Positions 15,588 through 25,118 are shown, counted from the stretch's first letter. The stretch: DNA of 38,094 nucleotides from Aquificaceae bacterium (GCA_003972955.1 QOAQ01000154.1:1-38094), one strand, 5' to 3'. The notes: generated by a model not told the origin, from the letters alone. A program made the numbers and translations.

Positions 15588-16133
15588 ATGCCTTTAGATT
15601 TCAAACAGAATTTTTTTGAGCTATTTTCCTTACCTGTTCAATATTCGCTGGATAAGCAATTATTAGCCAAAAACTTTCGTACATTGCAAACAGAATATCA
15701 CCCCGACCGTTTTGCCAATGGCAACGAACAAGAGCGACGCATTGCAGTACAAAGCACGGGCTACATTAATGAAGCAAACGAAACATTAAAATCTCCCCGT
15801 TTGCGTGCGCGTTATTTGCTTACACTGCATCAAGTTGATTTTGATGATGAGCGTGATACCACGCACGATATGCATTTTTTAATGGATCAAATGGAAAAGC
15901 GTGAAGCCTTAGAAAGTGCCGCACAATCTGCTGATCCTTTAGATGCAGTGGATACAATCGCCAAGCAAGTCAAGCAAGAGCAAGATGAGATTGAAGCGGC
16001 GTTTGCAAAACATCTAGCAGAAAAGAATTTAGTCGAAGCAAAAGAAGCGGTTCTAAAAATGAAGTTTTATGAGCGTCTCGCTAATGAAGTGAAAAGCTTG
16101 CAAGAAAAGCTTGAAGATGAAATATTTGCCTAA
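15588..16133 (+). CDS. hscB: J-domain co-chaperone HscB
   Basis: HscB brings IscU to the HscA chaperone and stimulates its ATPase. The 181-residue product has an N-terminal J-like domain with HPD at 38-40 (TEYHPDRFA) and a C-terminal helical bundle that binds IscU. It is slightly longer than the E. coli protein (171). It starts nine bases after iscA. Confidence 0.95.
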   Translation: MPLDFKQNFFELFSLPVQYSLDKQLLAKNFRTLQTEYHPDRFANGNEQERRIAVQSTGYINEANETLKSPRLRARYLLTLHQVDFDDERDTTHDMHFLMDQMEKREALESAAQSADPLDAVDTIAKQVKQEQDEIEAAFAKHLAEKNLVEAKEAVLKMKFYERLANEVKSLQEKLEDEIFA

Positions 16134-16222
16134 GGAATGTGCATGAAATAACTTCGACAGACGCTATCTGAATGGTTAGAATGCCCGCCAAATCCCCACG
16201 TTATCCCTGTAGATAAAATATT

Positions 16223-18094
16223 ATGGCTTTACTGCAAATATCAGAACCTGGTATGTCAACCGCTCCCCATGAGCATCGTCTCGCTGCTGGCATTGATCTT
16301 GGCACAACAAACTCCCTCGTTGCTGCGGTACGCAGTGGTGAGGCAAGCACTTTAGCTGATGAAAAGGGGGAGCATTTACTTCCTTCAGTCGTGCGCTATC
16401 TGCCAGATGGTCGCGTCGTTGTTGGCTCAGAAGCGAAAGCTGTGGAAGTGACTGATTTAAACAACACCATATCCTCTGCCAAGCGTTTATTAGGACGCGG
16501 TATTGACGATATAAAAACACTGGCAGGCAGACTGCCGTATGAGTTTGCAGACAGTGACTCACAAGTCCCCAAAATTCACACCGTCGCGGGCGACATTTCC
16601 GCGATTGAAGTCTCTGCGGAGATACTAAAAACACTTAAAGCCCGCGCAGAAAATACCTTAGGGGGCGATTTAAAAGGTGTGGTAATTACTGTTCCCGCTT
16701 ATTTTGATGATGCACAACGTCAAGCAACCAAAGATGCGGCACGTTTGGCCGACTTAACTGTATATCGCCTATTAAATGAGCCAACAGCCGCCGCAGTCGC
16801 TTATGGTTTAGATCAAGATGAAGACTTTGATGAAAAAATAATAGCGGTCTATGATTTAGGTGGTGGCACGTTTGATATTTCTATTTTGCGTTTAAATAGA
16901 GGCGTGTTCGAGGTACTGGCAACAGGAGGGGACTCTGCGCTAGGAGGCGATGATTTCGATCATATTATTGCCGAATGGATACTACAACAGCAGGGTGAGC
17001 ACGCGAGCAATGATCCCCAAAAATTACGCGAGGTTTTAGTCGAAGCCCGTAGAGTGAAAGAAGCACTGAGTTTATCTGACACAGTTAATGTCAGCATAAA
17101 TGATTGGAGTGATACATTTACCGCGGAACAATTTGCAGAATTAGCCGAGCCATTAGTAAAGAAAACCCTGTTTGCCTGTCGTCGCGCATTACGTGATGCG
17201 GATATTGATAAAGACGAGGTGATGGATGTCGTCATGGTCGGTGGCTCAACCCGTATGCCGATTATTCGTGAGCGGGTAGGGGAGTTCTTTGCAAGACCGC
17301 CTTTGGTTGATATTGACCCTGATAAAGTCGTTGCGGTGGGCGCAGCCATTCAAGCGGATTTATTAGCGGGTAATAAGCCTGATACCGAAATGCTCCTGCT
17401 CGATGTGATTCCCTTATCGTTAGGTTTAGAAACCTACGGGGGCTTAGTCGAAAAGGTTATTGCGCGAAATACCACCATTCCGATTACGCGCGCACAAGAA
17501 TTTACTACCTTCAAAGACAGTCAAAATGCCATGACTATTCATGTCTTACAAGGTGAACGTGAAACCGTTGAAGAAAACCGCTCCTTAGCGAAATTTACAC
17601 TGCGTGATATTCCGCCAATGGTAGCAGGTGCGGCACGTATTAAAGTAACGTTTCAGGTCGATGCAGACGGTTTGCTTAATGTCACCGCAGAAGAAGAAAC
17701 CACAGGTGCAAAATCGAGTATTGAAGTAAAGCCTTCCTACGGTTTAAGTGATACCGAAATTGAAACCATGATTACCGATTCAATGGTCAATGCAAAAGCA
17801 GATATGGAAGCACGTAAACTACGTGAGCAACAGGTCGAAGCCGATAGAACAATTGAAGCATTAGATTCTGCCATGCAAAGCGATGCGGATACTTTGCTCT
17901 CTGATGATGAGCGAAATGTGCTGCTAAAGGCGCGTGAGGCATTGGTTTTAGCAAAAGAATCAGCAAATACCGACAGCATAAAAGATGCCATTAAAGCGAT
18001 GGAAACTGCAGCCGAGTTTTATGTTGCGCGTCGTATGGATGGAAATATCCGCACCGCAATGGCGGGACAGAACATTGATAAATTTAAAGAGTAA
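16223..18094 (+). CDS. hscA: Hsp70-type chaperone HscA
   Basis: HscA uses ATP to release clusters from IscU. The 623-residue protein has the nucleotide-binding domain ([13 protein letters not shown] at about 24-36, [20 protein letters not shown]) and a substrate-binding domain from about 390 onward, the usual length for HscA. The N-terminus [10 protein letters not shown] is typical of the family. The 89 bases between hscB and hscA contain no visible gene. The ribosome site before the ATG is weak. Confidence 0.95.
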   Translation: MALLQISEPGMSTAPHEHRLAAGIDLGTTNSLVAAVRSGEASTLADEKGEHLLPSVVRYLPDGRVVVGSEAKAVEVTDLNNTISSAKRLLGRGIDDIKTLAGRLPYEFADSDSQVPKIHTVAGDISAIEVSAEILKTLKARAENTLGGDLKGVVITVPAYFDDAQRQATKDAARLADLTVYRLLNEPTAAAVAYGLDQDEDFDEKIIAVYDLGGGTFDISILRLNRGVFEVLATGGDSALGGDDFDHIIAEWILQQQGEHASNDPQKLREVLVEARRVKEALSLSDTVNVSINDWSDTFTAEQFAELAEPLVKKTLFACRRALRDADIDKDEVMDVVMVGGSTRMPIIRERVGEFFARPPLVDIDPDKVVAVGAAIQADLLAGNKPDTEMLLLDVIPLSLGLETYGGLVEKVIARNTTIPITRAQEFTTFKDSQNAMTIHVLQGERETVEENRSLAKFTLRDIPPMVAGAARIKVTFQVDADGLLNVTAEEETTGAKSSIEVKPSYGLSDTEIETMITDSMVNAKADMEARKLREQQVEADRTIEALDSAMQSDADTLLSDDERNVLLKAREALVLAKESANTDSIKDAIKAMETAAEFYVARRMDGNIRTAMAGQNIDKFKE

Positions 18095-18111
18095 CAAAAG
18101 GTCAAACGACG

Positions 18112-18450
18112 ATGCCACAAATTATATTCCTACCACATGAAGAAATAACACCAGAAGGTGCAGTAGTAGAAGCAGAAACAGGGATGACAATCTGTGATGC
18201 CGCACTAGCAGCAGGTATCGAAATCGAACATGCCTGTGAAAAATCTTGTGCCTGTACCACCTGTCATGTCTATATACGCGAAGGTTTTGATTCGTTAGAA
18301 GAAGCCACCGACCTAGAAGAAGATTATCTCGATAAAGCATGGGGCGTTGATCCCGACTCACGTTTAAGTTGTCAAGCGAAAGTCGCCAAAGATGATCTTG
18401 TGGTCGAAATACCCAAGTACACCATCAACATGGTCTCTGAGAACCATTAG
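18112..18450 (+). CDS. fdx: ISC-type 2Fe-2S ferredoxin
   Basis: Fdx supplies electrons for cluster assembly. The 112-residue product has the adrenodoxin-type ligands C42, C48, C51 and C87 (CEKSCACTTC, LSCQAKV), plus the extra conserved Cys46 of ISC ferredoxins. It follows hscA by 17 bases. Confidence 0.95.
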   Translation: MPQIIFLPHEEITPEGAVVEAETGMTICDAALAAGIEIEHACEKSCACTTCHVYIREGFDSLEEATDLEEDYLDKAWGVDPDSRLSCQAKVAKDDLVVEIPKYTINMVSENH

Positions 18451-18459
18451 GAATAAATC

Positions 18460-18660
18460 ATGGAATTAAAATGGACAGATACGCTGGATATAGCACTAGA
18501 CTTAATTGATGCTCACCCTGACGTAGACCCACGTTATATACGTTTTACCGATTTGCACCAGTGGGTAACAGAGTTAGAAAATTTTAAGGATGACCCAGAA
18601 CGCTCGAATGAGAAAATATTAGAAGCTATTCAGATGATGTGGTTGGAAGAGAATGATTAG
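18460..18660 (+). CDS. iscX: IscX (YfhJ)
   Basis: IscX is a small acidic protein that binds IscS and modulates cluster assembly. The 66-residue product has the typical [11 protein letters not shown] start, the central [14 protein letters not shown] and the ending [12 protein letters not shown]. It is the last isc gene, nine bases after fdx. It converges with moaA, only eight bases away, so there is no room for a separate terminator between them. Confidence 0.94.
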   Translation: MELKWTDTLDIALDLIDAHPDVDPRYIRFTDLHQWVTELENFKDDPERSNEKILEAIQMMWLEEND

Positions 18661-18668
18661 TTCTTATC

Positions 18669-19682
18669 TTATCCTCCCGTAGAGCTCATATGACGGAAGA
18701 TGAGAGGTTGTTCATCTAATATAAACTCATGTCCTTTAGGTTTAATATCCATCGATTGGATAAGTGCGTGACGTAGTGGTGTGTCATCAAGTGGGTTAGC
18801 ACGAACGACTCGGCGAAGATCAACAGAATGTTCTTGCCCTAAACACAGTAATAAACGACCTTCCGCAGTCAGGCGTACTCGATTACAACTATCACAAAAA
18901 TTATGACTGTGTGGAGAGATAAAGCCCACGCGTGATGAACCTTGATTTAGTTGATAATAACGTGATGGGCCACCTGTTTTATCACTGCTACGAATTAAAG
19001 AGTGTTGCTGACGAATATCTGCTTTTATTTGTTCGCTTGAGTAATAAGATTCGGCTCGGTCATGTTCAGTAATAACACCTAATGGCATTTCTTCAATAAA
19101 GCTAATATCAATGCCACGTTCTTCCACATACTGGATGAGATCAAGTATTTCATCGTCATTTCTATTTTTAAGAATAACCGTATTGAGTTTAATTGCTTTG
19201 AAATTAGCTTTAATGGCAGCATCAATTCCTGATAATGTTTTTTCGATCTTGCCATTGCGGGTTAGCTCTTTAAAACGGTCTTTTTGTAAGGTATCTAAGC
19301 TGATATTAATACGTGTCACGCCTGCATCTTTTAAAGGCTGAGCAAAGCGTTCGAGCTGCGTACCATTAGTTGTAATGGTTAAATCATCTAAGCCTTCTAG
19401 TTTTCCTAGCGCTTGAAATACGCTAATAATCCCCGTGCGGGTGAGTGGCTCGCCACCTGTAATACGTATTTTATTAACCCCTAAATCCACGGCGGTTGTA
19501 CCGATGCGTATCATTTCTTCTAAGGTGAGAAGTTGTTCGCGGGGTACAAATGTCATATCTTCAGACATGCAATAAACACAACGTAAATCACAACGATCAG
19601 TGGCTGACATGCGTAAGTAGCTTACCTTGCGTCCGAATCGATCGATTAATTGTGTTTTATTTTTGCTTTCTTTCGCAGTCAT
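18669..19682 (-). CDS. moaA: GTP 3',8-cyclase MoaA (molybdenum cofactor)
   Basis: MoaA is a radical SAM enzyme that, with MoaC, turns GTP into cyclic pyranopterin phosphate. The 337-residue product has the SAM cluster motif CDLRCVYC (C31, C35, C38), the second 4Fe-4S cluster ligands C263, C266 (FCDSCNRVR) and C280, and the C-terminal Gly-Gly (MSSTGG) required for activity. No other moa gene is in the window, and I see no Moco riboswitch upstream (19683-19790). It ends eight bases from iscX on the other strand. Confidence 0.95.
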   Translation of the reverse strand: MTAKESKNKTQLIDRFGRKVSYLRMSATDRCDLRCVYCMSEDMTFVPREQLLTLEEMIRIGTTAVDLGVNKIRITGGEPLTRTGIISVFQALGKLEGLDDLTITTNGTQLERFAQPLKDAGVTRINISLDTLQKDRFKELTRNGKIEKTLSGIDAAIKANFKAIKLNTVILKNRNDDEILDLIQYVEERGIDISFIEEMPLGVITEHDRAESYYSSEQIKADIRQQHSLIRSSDKTGGPSRYYQLNQGSSRVGFISPHSHNFCDSCNRVRLTAEGRLLLCLGQEHSVDLRRVVRANPLDDTPLRHALIQSMDIKPKGHEFILDEQPLIFRHMSSTGG

Positions 19683-19790
19683 TCGCTGATTTTTTTACCA
19701 TGAAATTAGATTCTTCTAATTATAATCTAGTAGAGCATTTTTTAATATAGATCTATATCAAGTAAGATTTTTCAAGCGCTTTGTATCAAA

Positions 19791-20030
19791 TCAAATAGAA
19801 AGTAAGAAATGGCATAAAGATTGGAGACTTTTATGCAGTAAATATAAGGCAAAGAGGATGAGTATTGCTAAAATTATATAGCTACCTGTTTCAGAAAAAG
19901 CTGCATTGAAGATGATGACGCATCCTGTTTCTTTAAAGCTGTTGAAAACATGAATAATTAAAGTGGGTAGAGGCACTAAGAGAATAAAACTGAGAATACC
20001 ATTGAGTAGATTTTTTGTTTTTTGTGTCAT
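19791..20030 (-). CDS. Hypothetical small membrane protein
   Basis: A 79-residue ORF with two hydrophobic segments (about 10-30 and 47-67) separated by a short polar stretch, SFKETGCVIIFN. I do not recognise the family. The ribosome site is weak (AGCCTCTC before ATG), but the composition is plausible for a membrane protein and no other gene occupies the stretch. It stands alone between moaA and a REP-like repeat. Confidence 0.45.
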   Translation of the reverse strand: MTQKTKNLLNGILSFILLVPLPTLIIHVFNSFKETGCVIIFNAAFSETGSYIILAILILFALYLLHKSLQSLCHFLLSI

Positions 20031-20087
20031 GAGAGGCTATTTATTATTTTTTGTTATTAGCGAGGGAGGTAATGCTGTCAATCACCC

Positions 20088-20141
20088 TTCGACAAGCTCA
20101 GAGAGCTAGTTAAATTCGATAAGCTCAGGAGGCTAGTTAAA
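20088..20141. repeat. Two-copy tandem repeat derived from the CTTCGACAAGCTCAG family
   Basis: Two adjacent 27-base units, 20088-20114 and 20115-20141, both read TTCGAyAAGCTCAG...CTAGTTAAA with a few differences. The unit matches half of the palindromic family seen at 3968, 25044 and 32871, so here a half-palindrome seems to have been duplicated in tandem. The rest of the gap 20031-20283 shows nothing I can assign. Confidence 0.7.
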
Positions 20142-20283
20142 TTACAGATTGATACAATGACCTAGCGAGGGTAGTTATTATAGAGCTTGAGGAGTGAAAT
20201 AAAGCTGAATAGCGGAGAGATAAGAAGTAGATTTAAAGTATCGTTGATGGGAGGGGCTAAAATATCTAGCCCCTATTTGTTCC

Positions 20284-20868
20284 TTAGTTAGTAAATTTTA
20301 CCCAAGGGTATTCTTTATCATCTTTAACTCGACTCCAGAATAAAATACCTGAGTTACGCCAAGGATCAAGAATAATACTATTGCTAACTGTATCGCCTTT
20401 TGCTGAGACAGCTAAGGTGTTGTGTTCTTTCCAATAATTTCTTCTAAAGGCAACGGCGTGATGAAAGTCTAGTGTTCTCAAGGGTTTTTTGCCTAATTGC
20501 TTGCCCATGTCGCGTGTCCATTGCCAGCATAATCCATTTTTTCTATAGCCATAATTTACCAATACATTTTGCAATAAGGGTGGGGAGACAAGACCATATT
20601 GATTGGCAAGTACCTTAGGATACATGACCGCTTCACGCGCAACGAAAGATGCTTCTTTTGGGTCAATATTGGGGCCAAGTGACATAATGGCTTTTTGTAG
20701 CGCAAGAATTTTATTTTGCTCCGCGGAATCTATTGCAGAAACGGTGGTGATTTTTCTTTTTGTATCATAATGAACATTATTATAACGAACATTAGTACAA
20801 GCACTAAAAAGTAGCAGTGTTGATAAAATAATTCCTAAGCGTATGAATTTTTGATAGCTAAGTGTCAT
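20284..20868 (-). CDS. Putative lipoprotein with Cys-His-Asp residues
   Basis: The N-terminus has a signal segment (about 10-22) ending in LFSAC, a plausible lipobox with Cys24. The mature part (170 residues) shows spaced conserved-looking residues: Cys114 in NGLCWQW, His136/137 in DFHHAVAF and Asp168 in SIILDPWRN. That order is reminiscent of papain, NlpC or transglutaminase-like folds, and LDPW is common there, but this is pattern recognition only. It overlaps ubiG by four bases (ATGA), so it is translated after it. A link to ubiquinone synthesis is not evident. Confidence 0.65.
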   Translation of the reverse strand: MTLSYQKFIRLGIILSTLLLFSACTNVRYNNVHYDTKRKITTVSAIDSAEQNKILALQKAIMSLGPNIDPKEASFVAREAVMYPKVLANQYGLVSPPLLQNVLVNYGYRKNGLCWQWTRDMGKQLGKKPLRTLDFHHAVAFRRNYWKEHNTLAVSAKGDTVSNSIILDPWRNSGILFWSRVKDDKEYPWVKFTN

Positions 20869-21584
20869 GAAAGTTGCTCTTTAGTAAAATGCATTAAATA
20901 ATTAACATCGACATTGTTACCAAGTTTATAACTTTGAAACAATGGGTTGTAAGTCATGCCAGTAATATTTTCTAATTTCAATCCTTTTTCTCTTGCCCAT
21001 GCCTCTAATTCGGATGGACGAATAAATTTTGCGTACTCATGGGTTCCTTTCGGTAGCATATTAAGTACATATTCTGCACCGACAATAGCAAAGGCAAAAG
21101 ATTTAGGATTACGGTTAATGGTAGAAAAGAAGATATGCCCGTCGGGTTTAACTAATCGACTACAGGCAGCGATGATAGAACTAGGGTCGGGTACATGCTC
21201 TAGCATCTCGAGGCAGGTAACAATATCGTATTGCCCTGCTTGTTCTTCTGCAATTTCTTCGGCAGTGATTTGTCGATAATCGATCTCTACATTTGCTTCA
21301 AGACTGTGTAATCTTGCGACAGACAAGGGGGCTTCTCCCATATCGATACCAGTCACCTGTGCGCCACGTAATGCCATGCTTTCTGACAAAATACCGCCAC
21401 CACAGCCAACATCAATAATTTTTTTGTCTTTTAAACCGTGTGCATGTTGTTCAATATAGCCTAAACGCAACGGGTTTATTTCATGTAAGGGTTTGAATTC
21501 ACTGTTTGTATCCCACCAGCGATGCGCTAATGCTTCAAATTTTTGGATTTCGTTTTTATCAACATTCATATCAATAGTTTGCAT
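20865..21584 (-). CDS. ubiG: Bifunctional O-methyltransferase UbiG (ubiquinone)
   Basis: UbiG carries out the two O-methylation steps of ubiquinone synthesis with SAM. The protein has the family N-terminus [19 protein letters not shown], the SAM motif [11 protein letters not shown], and the post motifs [11 protein letters not shown] and [16 protein letters not shown] at 21599 is in frame; the ATG at 21584 has GGAA upstream and fits E. coli UbiG better (239 residues). It is divergent from the gene at 21692, with the dyad TATATCG-N10-CGATATA (21623-21646) between them. Confidence 0.93.
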   Translation of the reverse strand: MQTIDMNVDKNEIQKFEALAHRWWDTNSEFKPLHEINPLRLGYIEQHAHGLKDKKIIDVGCGGGILSESMALRGAQVTGIDMGEAPLSVARLHSLEANVEIDYRQITAEEIAEEQAGQYDIVTCLEMLEHVPDPSSIIAACSRLVKPDGHIFFSTINRNPKSFAFAIVGAEYVLNMLPKGTHEYAKFIRPSELEAWAREKGLKLENITGMTYNPLFQSYKLGNNVDVNYLMHFTKEQLS

Positions 21585-21622
21585 TTCGAGTTTCCACACG
21601 ATTTTATGGCTAAGTACGTTAT

Positions 21623-21646
21623 TATATCGTGATTAGATGCGATATA
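21623..21646. promoter_or_regulatory. Dyad TATATCG-N10-CGATATA in the ubiG divergent region
   Basis: A perfect 7-bp inverted repeat (21623-21629, 21640-21646) is centred between the divergent ubiG and the 182-residue membrane protein gene. Spacing and symmetry suit a dimeric regulator, but no regulator family can be named. The AT-rich setting makes chance possible. Confidence 0.3.
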
Positions 21647-21691
21647 GAAATATTGGTATAAGAACTTAACTTTTAAGGGTGATAATTTACA

Positions 21692-22240
21692 ATGTGGCGC
21701 TTTTTAATAGGAATATTTTTAGTACAGATAGCAACCGTTGCTTTGGTGTTGCTATCGCCAGACTTGCAGGGCTTTGGGTGGCTAAGACTAGCCGTTCCCA
21801 TTGTTATTATTGGTTTTTTTACTGCATTTTGGTTTCAGTCTCTCGCCAAATATAAAAGTAAAAAAGAAGTTGAAAGCCTAAAAGGTCAGCACTTAAAAGA
21901 AAAAGCTAAAATTCAATTAAATGCTGAACGAGCAAAAACAAGGTTGGTGAAACAAACGCAAAAACAGATTGCAAGAGAGGCAAAAGTCACCCATGCAAAA
22001 GCGAACTTTAAAGTAGGCGCTGCTTTTGCTGCTGCAATCGGCGCAGGTGCGCTTATGTTGATAACAGAGTTGTTTACGTTTGGTTTGCTTACATTAAGTA
22101 CCGCTGGGGGAGCTTTGGGTGGCTATATTTTACGAGCCAGACGTGGCAATGGTTTATTAGCGAAAAGCGAGCCAAAAGTTATTAAGATCAAATCAAGTGC
22201 TGCCAAAGAAAAGCGTTTGCAGCAGGATGTCAAAAAATGA
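21692..22240 (+). CDS. Membrane / coiled-coil protein of unknown function
   Basis: The 182-residue product has two hydrophobic segments at the N-terminus (about 3-20 and 29-48), then a Lys/Glu/Ala-rich helical stretch (about 55-105, EKAKIQLNAERAKTRL), then a Gly/Ala-rich hydrophobic pair (about 107-147), and a basic tail. I do not recognise a family. The weak AAGGGTGATAA ribosome site precedes the ATG. It overlaps the following acetyltransferase gene by four bases (ATGA), so the two are coupled. Confidence 0.6.
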   Translation: MWRFLIGIFLVQIATVALVLLSPDLQGFGWLRLAVPIVIIGFFTAFWFQSLAKYKSKKEVESLKGQHLKEKAKIQLNAERAKTRLVKQTQKQIAREAKVTHAKANFKVGAAFAAAIGAGALMLITELFTFGLLTLSTAGGALGGYILRARRGNGLLAKSEPKVIKIKSSAAKEKRLQQDVKK

Positions 22241-22734
22241 ATATACGTCTTGCAAACATTGATGATCAGGAGGCATTGGTTGATATATATAATCAAGCCA
22301 TTACGGCAGGTCAAAAAACAGCCGATACAGAGTGGGTTACGCTAGAGAGTCGTCGCGCTTGGTTTGATGATCATCCTGCTGAGCAATATCCACTATTAGT
22401 TGCAGAAATAGATCATGTGATTGCAGGTTATCTAACCATTAGTGGCTATCGCACAGGGCGTTTGGCATTACGATACACTGGTGAGGTGAGTTATTATATC
22501 CACTTTGATTATCATCGGCAGGGAGTTGGGTCGAGCCTTATGGAACATGCGATTGCGCTTTGTCCCTCCATTCAAATTAAAACACTTATTGCTATTTTAA
22601 TGGACTGTAATCAGGGAAGTATTGGGCTACTGAAAAAATATGGCTTTAAAGAGTGGGGGCATATGCCAAAGATAGCTGATTATGATGGGCTAGAGGTGGG
22701 GCAACTTTATTATGGTTTGCGGGTGGATGATTAA
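22237..22734 (+). CDS. GNAT N-acetyltransferase, phosphinothricin acetyltransferase-like
   Basis: The 165-residue protein has the PAT-type start (IRLANIDDQEALVDIYNQAI), the family segment ESRRAWFDDHPAEQYPLLVAE, and the acetyl-CoA loop HRQGVGSSLMEHAI. It ends with LLKKYGFKEWGHMPKI. Such enzymes acetylate amino groups of small compounds, often methionine sulfone or toxic amino acids, or are N-terminal acetyltransferases; the substrate is unknown here. It is translationally coupled to the membrane protein before it. Confidence 0.85.
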   Translation: MNIRLANIDDQEALVDIYNQAITAGQKTADTEWVTLESRRAWFDDHPAEQYPLLVAEIDHVIAGYLTISGYRTGRLALRYTGEVSYYIHFDYHRQGVGSSLMEHAIALCPSIQIKTLIAILMDCNQGSIGLLKKYGFKEWGHMPKIADYDGLEVGQLYYGLRVDD

Positions 22735-22737
22735 ACG

Positions 22738-22765
22738 GTAGAGACAAGACATGCCTTGTCTCTAC
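22738..22765. repeat. Perfect 11-bp palindrome GTAGAGACAAG...CTTGTCTCTAC
   Basis: Arms 22738-22748 and 22755-22765 surround the loop ACATGC. It lies between the converging acetyltransferase and DUF1015 genes and could act as a hairpin for either transcript, though no T-run follows. This type of GTAGAGAC palindrome is also a common dispersed repeat in bacterial genomes, as far as I recall. Confidence 0.6.
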
Positions 22766-22778
22766 GACAAAAAATGAA

Positions 22779-24020
22779 CTACTTCAGCATAAGAGAAACA
22801 ACACCATCTGCTAACTTAGGCTCAAACCATGTTGATTTAGGGGGCATAACATCGTTGTTATCTGCCACGCTCATTAAATCTTCCATGCGTGTGGCGAAAA
22901 TAGAAAAGGCAACCGCCATTTCGCCGCTATCAACACGTTTTTCTAAACCTTCTAAACCACGAATCCCACCCACAAAATCAATGCGGTCATCGGTGCGAGG
23001 GTCACTAATTCCTAAAATTGGATCAATCAGATTTTTTGCTAAACGGCTAATATCAAGTTTAGCAACAGGATCGTCGTCATTGATAAGGTCATCATTTAGC
23101 ACAAGGTGATACCATTGCTTATCCATATACATACCGTACTCTGATACTTGAGTCGGTTTAACGGGTGTATCACTTTTAGTAACAGTAAAGTTTTCGCTAA
23201 TTTTGGCGATAAATTCATCCGCAGATAAACCATTTAGGTCTTTAATCACACGGTTGTAATCAAAAATCTTCATTTCATGATGTGGAAAAGCGACGGTTAA
23301 AAAATAATCCCAAGGCGCTTCACCTGCTTTAAGATCAGAATTTTTGCGACGCTCCGCACAAATACGCGAGGCAGATGCAGAGCGATGATGACCATCGGCA
23401 ATGTAGATTGCTTTCATTGCATTAAACGCATCGGTTAATTGTTGGATAAGCGCATTATCATCAATCACCCATAAGGTATGTTGAACACCATCGTCGGCAG
23501 TCACATCCATATCAGGTGTTGCGGAGCTTACTGTCGCGAGAATAGTATCGACCTCAGGTGCGCTAGGATAGGCAAGTAAAACAGGCCCTGTTTGTGCATT
23601 AACGGCATCAATTTGGCGTACACGATCATCTTCTTTTACAGGACGTGTGTATTCATGCTTACGGATACGATTAGTATCGTAGTCGTCAACCGATGCACCT
23701 GCGACTAAACCCGTCTGCACAATATCGTCCATAATGAGACGGTAAGCATAGTAGCAAGGTTTATCATCTTGCTTTAATACGCCTTCAGAAATCATTTTTT
23801 CAAGATTTTCAGCCGCTTTCGCATACACTTCTGGGCTATAAGGGTCAGTCCCTTCAGGAAGGTCAATTTCTGGTTTAGATATATGTAGAAAACTCCATGG
23901 TTTGCCCTCGGCACGTTCGCGAGCTTCAGCGGTGTTTAACACATCATAAGGAGGAGCAACAACATCATCAGCACGACCTGTTGCAGGGCGTAAGCCACGA
24001 AAAGGAGAAATTAAATCCAT
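22779..24020 (-). CDS. DUF1015 family protein
   Basis: This large conserved protein (413 residues from the ATG at 24020; a further in-frame ATG lies at 24035) shows the DUF1015 pattern. It starts MDLISPFRGLRP, followed by VVAPPYDVLN, HEYTRPVKEDDRVRQIDAVNAQ and YIADGHHRSASA with the invariant DGHHR. The family is widespread; some members have been discussed as small-molecule (serine) kinases because of similarity to ParB/Srx-fold enzymes, but I cannot confirm that for this protein. It stands alone, converging with the acetyltransferase. Confidence 0.85.
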   Translation of the reverse strand: MDLISPFRGLRPATGRADDVVAPPYDVLNTAEARERAEGKPWSFLHISKPEIDLPEGTDPYSPEVYAKAAENLEKMISEGVLKQDDKPCYYAYRLIMDDIVQTGLVAGASVDDYDTNRIRKHEYTRPVKEDDRVRQIDAVNAQTGPVLLAYPSAPEVDTILATVSSATPDMDVTADDGVQHTLWVIDDNALIQQLTDAFNAMKAIYIADGHHRSASASRICAERRKNSDLKAGEAPWDYFLTVAFPHHEMKIFDYNRVIKDLNGLSADEFIAKISENFTVTKSDTPVKPTQVSEYGMYMDKQWYHLVLNDDLINDDDPVAKLDISRLAKNLIDPILGISDPRTDDRIDFVGGIRGLEGLEKRVDSGEMAVAFSIFATRMEDLMSVADNNDVMPPKSTWFEPKLADGVVSLMLK

Positions 24021-24138
24021 AATAATAAGTCTCATCAGTAAGGCAGGGTGGACGTTATTATAGGGGAATAAATATTTATTTCTGAGGTATTTTTAATACC
24101 AACTATTTTGGACAATACTTGGTATTTGCGTTGTGCGT

Positions 24139-24363
24139 CTAATCAAAATCAAAAACATCTGATAAGCGACGTTCTAAGGCTTTTTGTTCAAGGTAGTCTT
24201 CAATATTACGACGGATAATGTGTGCCTTGAGGCGCTTGGATTCTTTTTTCTTTGTGTTTTCTTCTTCTAATTCTAATTCGTTAATTTCCAGATCAGTAAT
24301 CTCTTCTAAGTCTTCGATATTTGCGTCAATGGGCAGTTGCTCTGCCTCTTGTAGTGGGCGCAT
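24139..24363 (-). CDS. Small acidic/basic protein, PA3496-like
   Basis: The 74-residue protein has an acidic first half (EDLEEITDLEINELELEEE) and a basic second half with RRNIEDYLEQKALERRL, which resembles the short conserved region of PA3496-type small proteins, annotated as putative envelope integrity factors. That match is from memory. GGGGA eight bases before the ATG supports the start. A weak hairpin (AATACCAA/TTGGTATT, 24095-24126) follows on the minus strand. Confidence 0.6.
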   Translation of the reverse strand: MRPLQEAEQLPIDANIEDLEEITDLEINELELEEENTKKKESKRLKAHIIRRNIEDYLEQKALERRLSDVFDFD

Positions 24364-24564
24364 TATGGTTTCCCCGTAATTATGGTGTGTTTTTGTAGAA
24401 TCATGCTCAAGTAAAGCCCTTACTGAGTATGATTATTTCTATGTAATAGATGTACTTACTAGATATTACGTATTATTGATGATGGTAGCTGAATGCTGGA
24501 TGAGTAAATAGATTAAAAAACAAACAAGACGGTAAAAGATTTGATAGCAGTATAAAACAGGCAT

Positions 24565-24594
24565 AAAAAAACCAGCTAAGAAGCTGGTTTTTTT
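24565..24594 (-). terminator. Rho-independent terminator after the tRNA genes
   Basis: ACCAGCT-AAGA-AGCTGGT with flanking A-run and T-run is a classic bidirectional terminator hairpin. On the minus strand it lies nine bases after the 3' end of tRNA-Arg and would end the tRNA transcript. Confidence 0.85.
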
Positions 24595-24602
24595 ATGAAA
24601 TA

Positions 24603-24679
24603 TGGCGCGCTGGGGAGGATTCGAACCCCCGACCCTCTGGTTCGTAGCCAGATACTCTATCCAACTGAGCTACCAGCGC
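24603..24679 (-). tRNA. tRNA-Arg (anticodon ACG)
   Basis: A 77-base cloverleaf including an encoded CCA: acceptor GCGCTGG with CCAGCGC, D-arm region TAGCTCAGTTGGATAGAG, anticodon stem TCTGG/CCAGA with loop CTACGAA giving anticodon ACG, and T-arm GGGGGTTCGAATCCTCCC. The anticodon reads CGU, CGC and CGA after A34 deamination to inosine. Confidence 0.96.
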
Positions 24680-24775
24680 ATTGAAGACGGCGCATTTTCT
24701 CTGTTTTTATTCACTAAGTCAACTAAATTAATAGTAGGTTCAGTTAATAAAAACTGCAATCCATCATCGACATAA

Positions 24776-24867
24776 TGGCGGAGAAGGAGGGATTCGAACC
24801 CTCGATCCGGGATAAACCAGATACTCCCTTAGCAGGGGAGCGCCTTCGGCCTCTCGGCCACTTCTCC
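24776..24867 (-). tRNA. tRNA-Ser (anticodon GCT)
   Basis: A 92-base tRNA with encoded CCA: acceptor GGAGAAG with CTTCTCC, anticodon stem CTCCC/GGGAG with loop CTGCTAA (anticodon GCT), the long variable arm expected for tRNA-Ser, and T-loop GTTCGAATC. It lies 96 bases upstream of tRNA-Arg in transcription order and likely shares its transcript. Confidence 0.96.
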
Positions 24868-25043
24868 AATTATGCAACTCAAGTTTATATAAAGTGCTAT
24901 CGTGCTAAAACAGCTATAAATTTGAGAGGTGGAAGGATACAGGTCTATGGTCTTTAGGTAAAGAGTCTAAAAGCAGAAAATTGTATTTTTTATGTGATAA
25001 AAAAGTAGGGGGTAGTGCTTGCTTGTGGTTTGTATTATTACCT

Positions 25044-25118
25044 GCACCCTTCACTTCGACTTTGCTCAGTACAGGCGACAAGCTCAGGGTGTTAGTTTCC
25101 TGAGCTTGTCGAAGGGGA
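25044..25118. repeat. REP-like palindrome of the CTTCGACTnnGCTCAG family
   Basis: CACCCTTCACTTCGACTTTG begins a unit that ends CAAGCTCAGGGTG (about 25090). The unit is nearly identical to 32871-32918. A second inverted half, CCTGAGCTTGTCGAAGG (25099-25115), pairs with the GACAAGCTCAGG of the first. It is just downstream of the RDD gene. The rest of 24868-25123 holds nothing I can assign. Confidence 0.7.

Noticed and set aside
16139-16160. Short shared string GCATGAAATAACTTC, with relatives near 31889 and 35778
   Set aside because: Similarity covers only about 12-15 bases with no palindrome or fixed boundary, too little to call a repeat family from this window.
16960-17349. Long antisense frames inside hscA, iscS, cysE and iorA
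   Set aside because: They mirror strongly supported genes and show Ser/Arg/His-rich composition typical of antisense translation.
24775-24957. 60-codon plus-strand frame over tRNA-Ser
   Set aside because: It reads antisense through the tRNA gene; the familiar EGFEPS-like start is a well-known artefact of translating tRNA-Ser in reverse.
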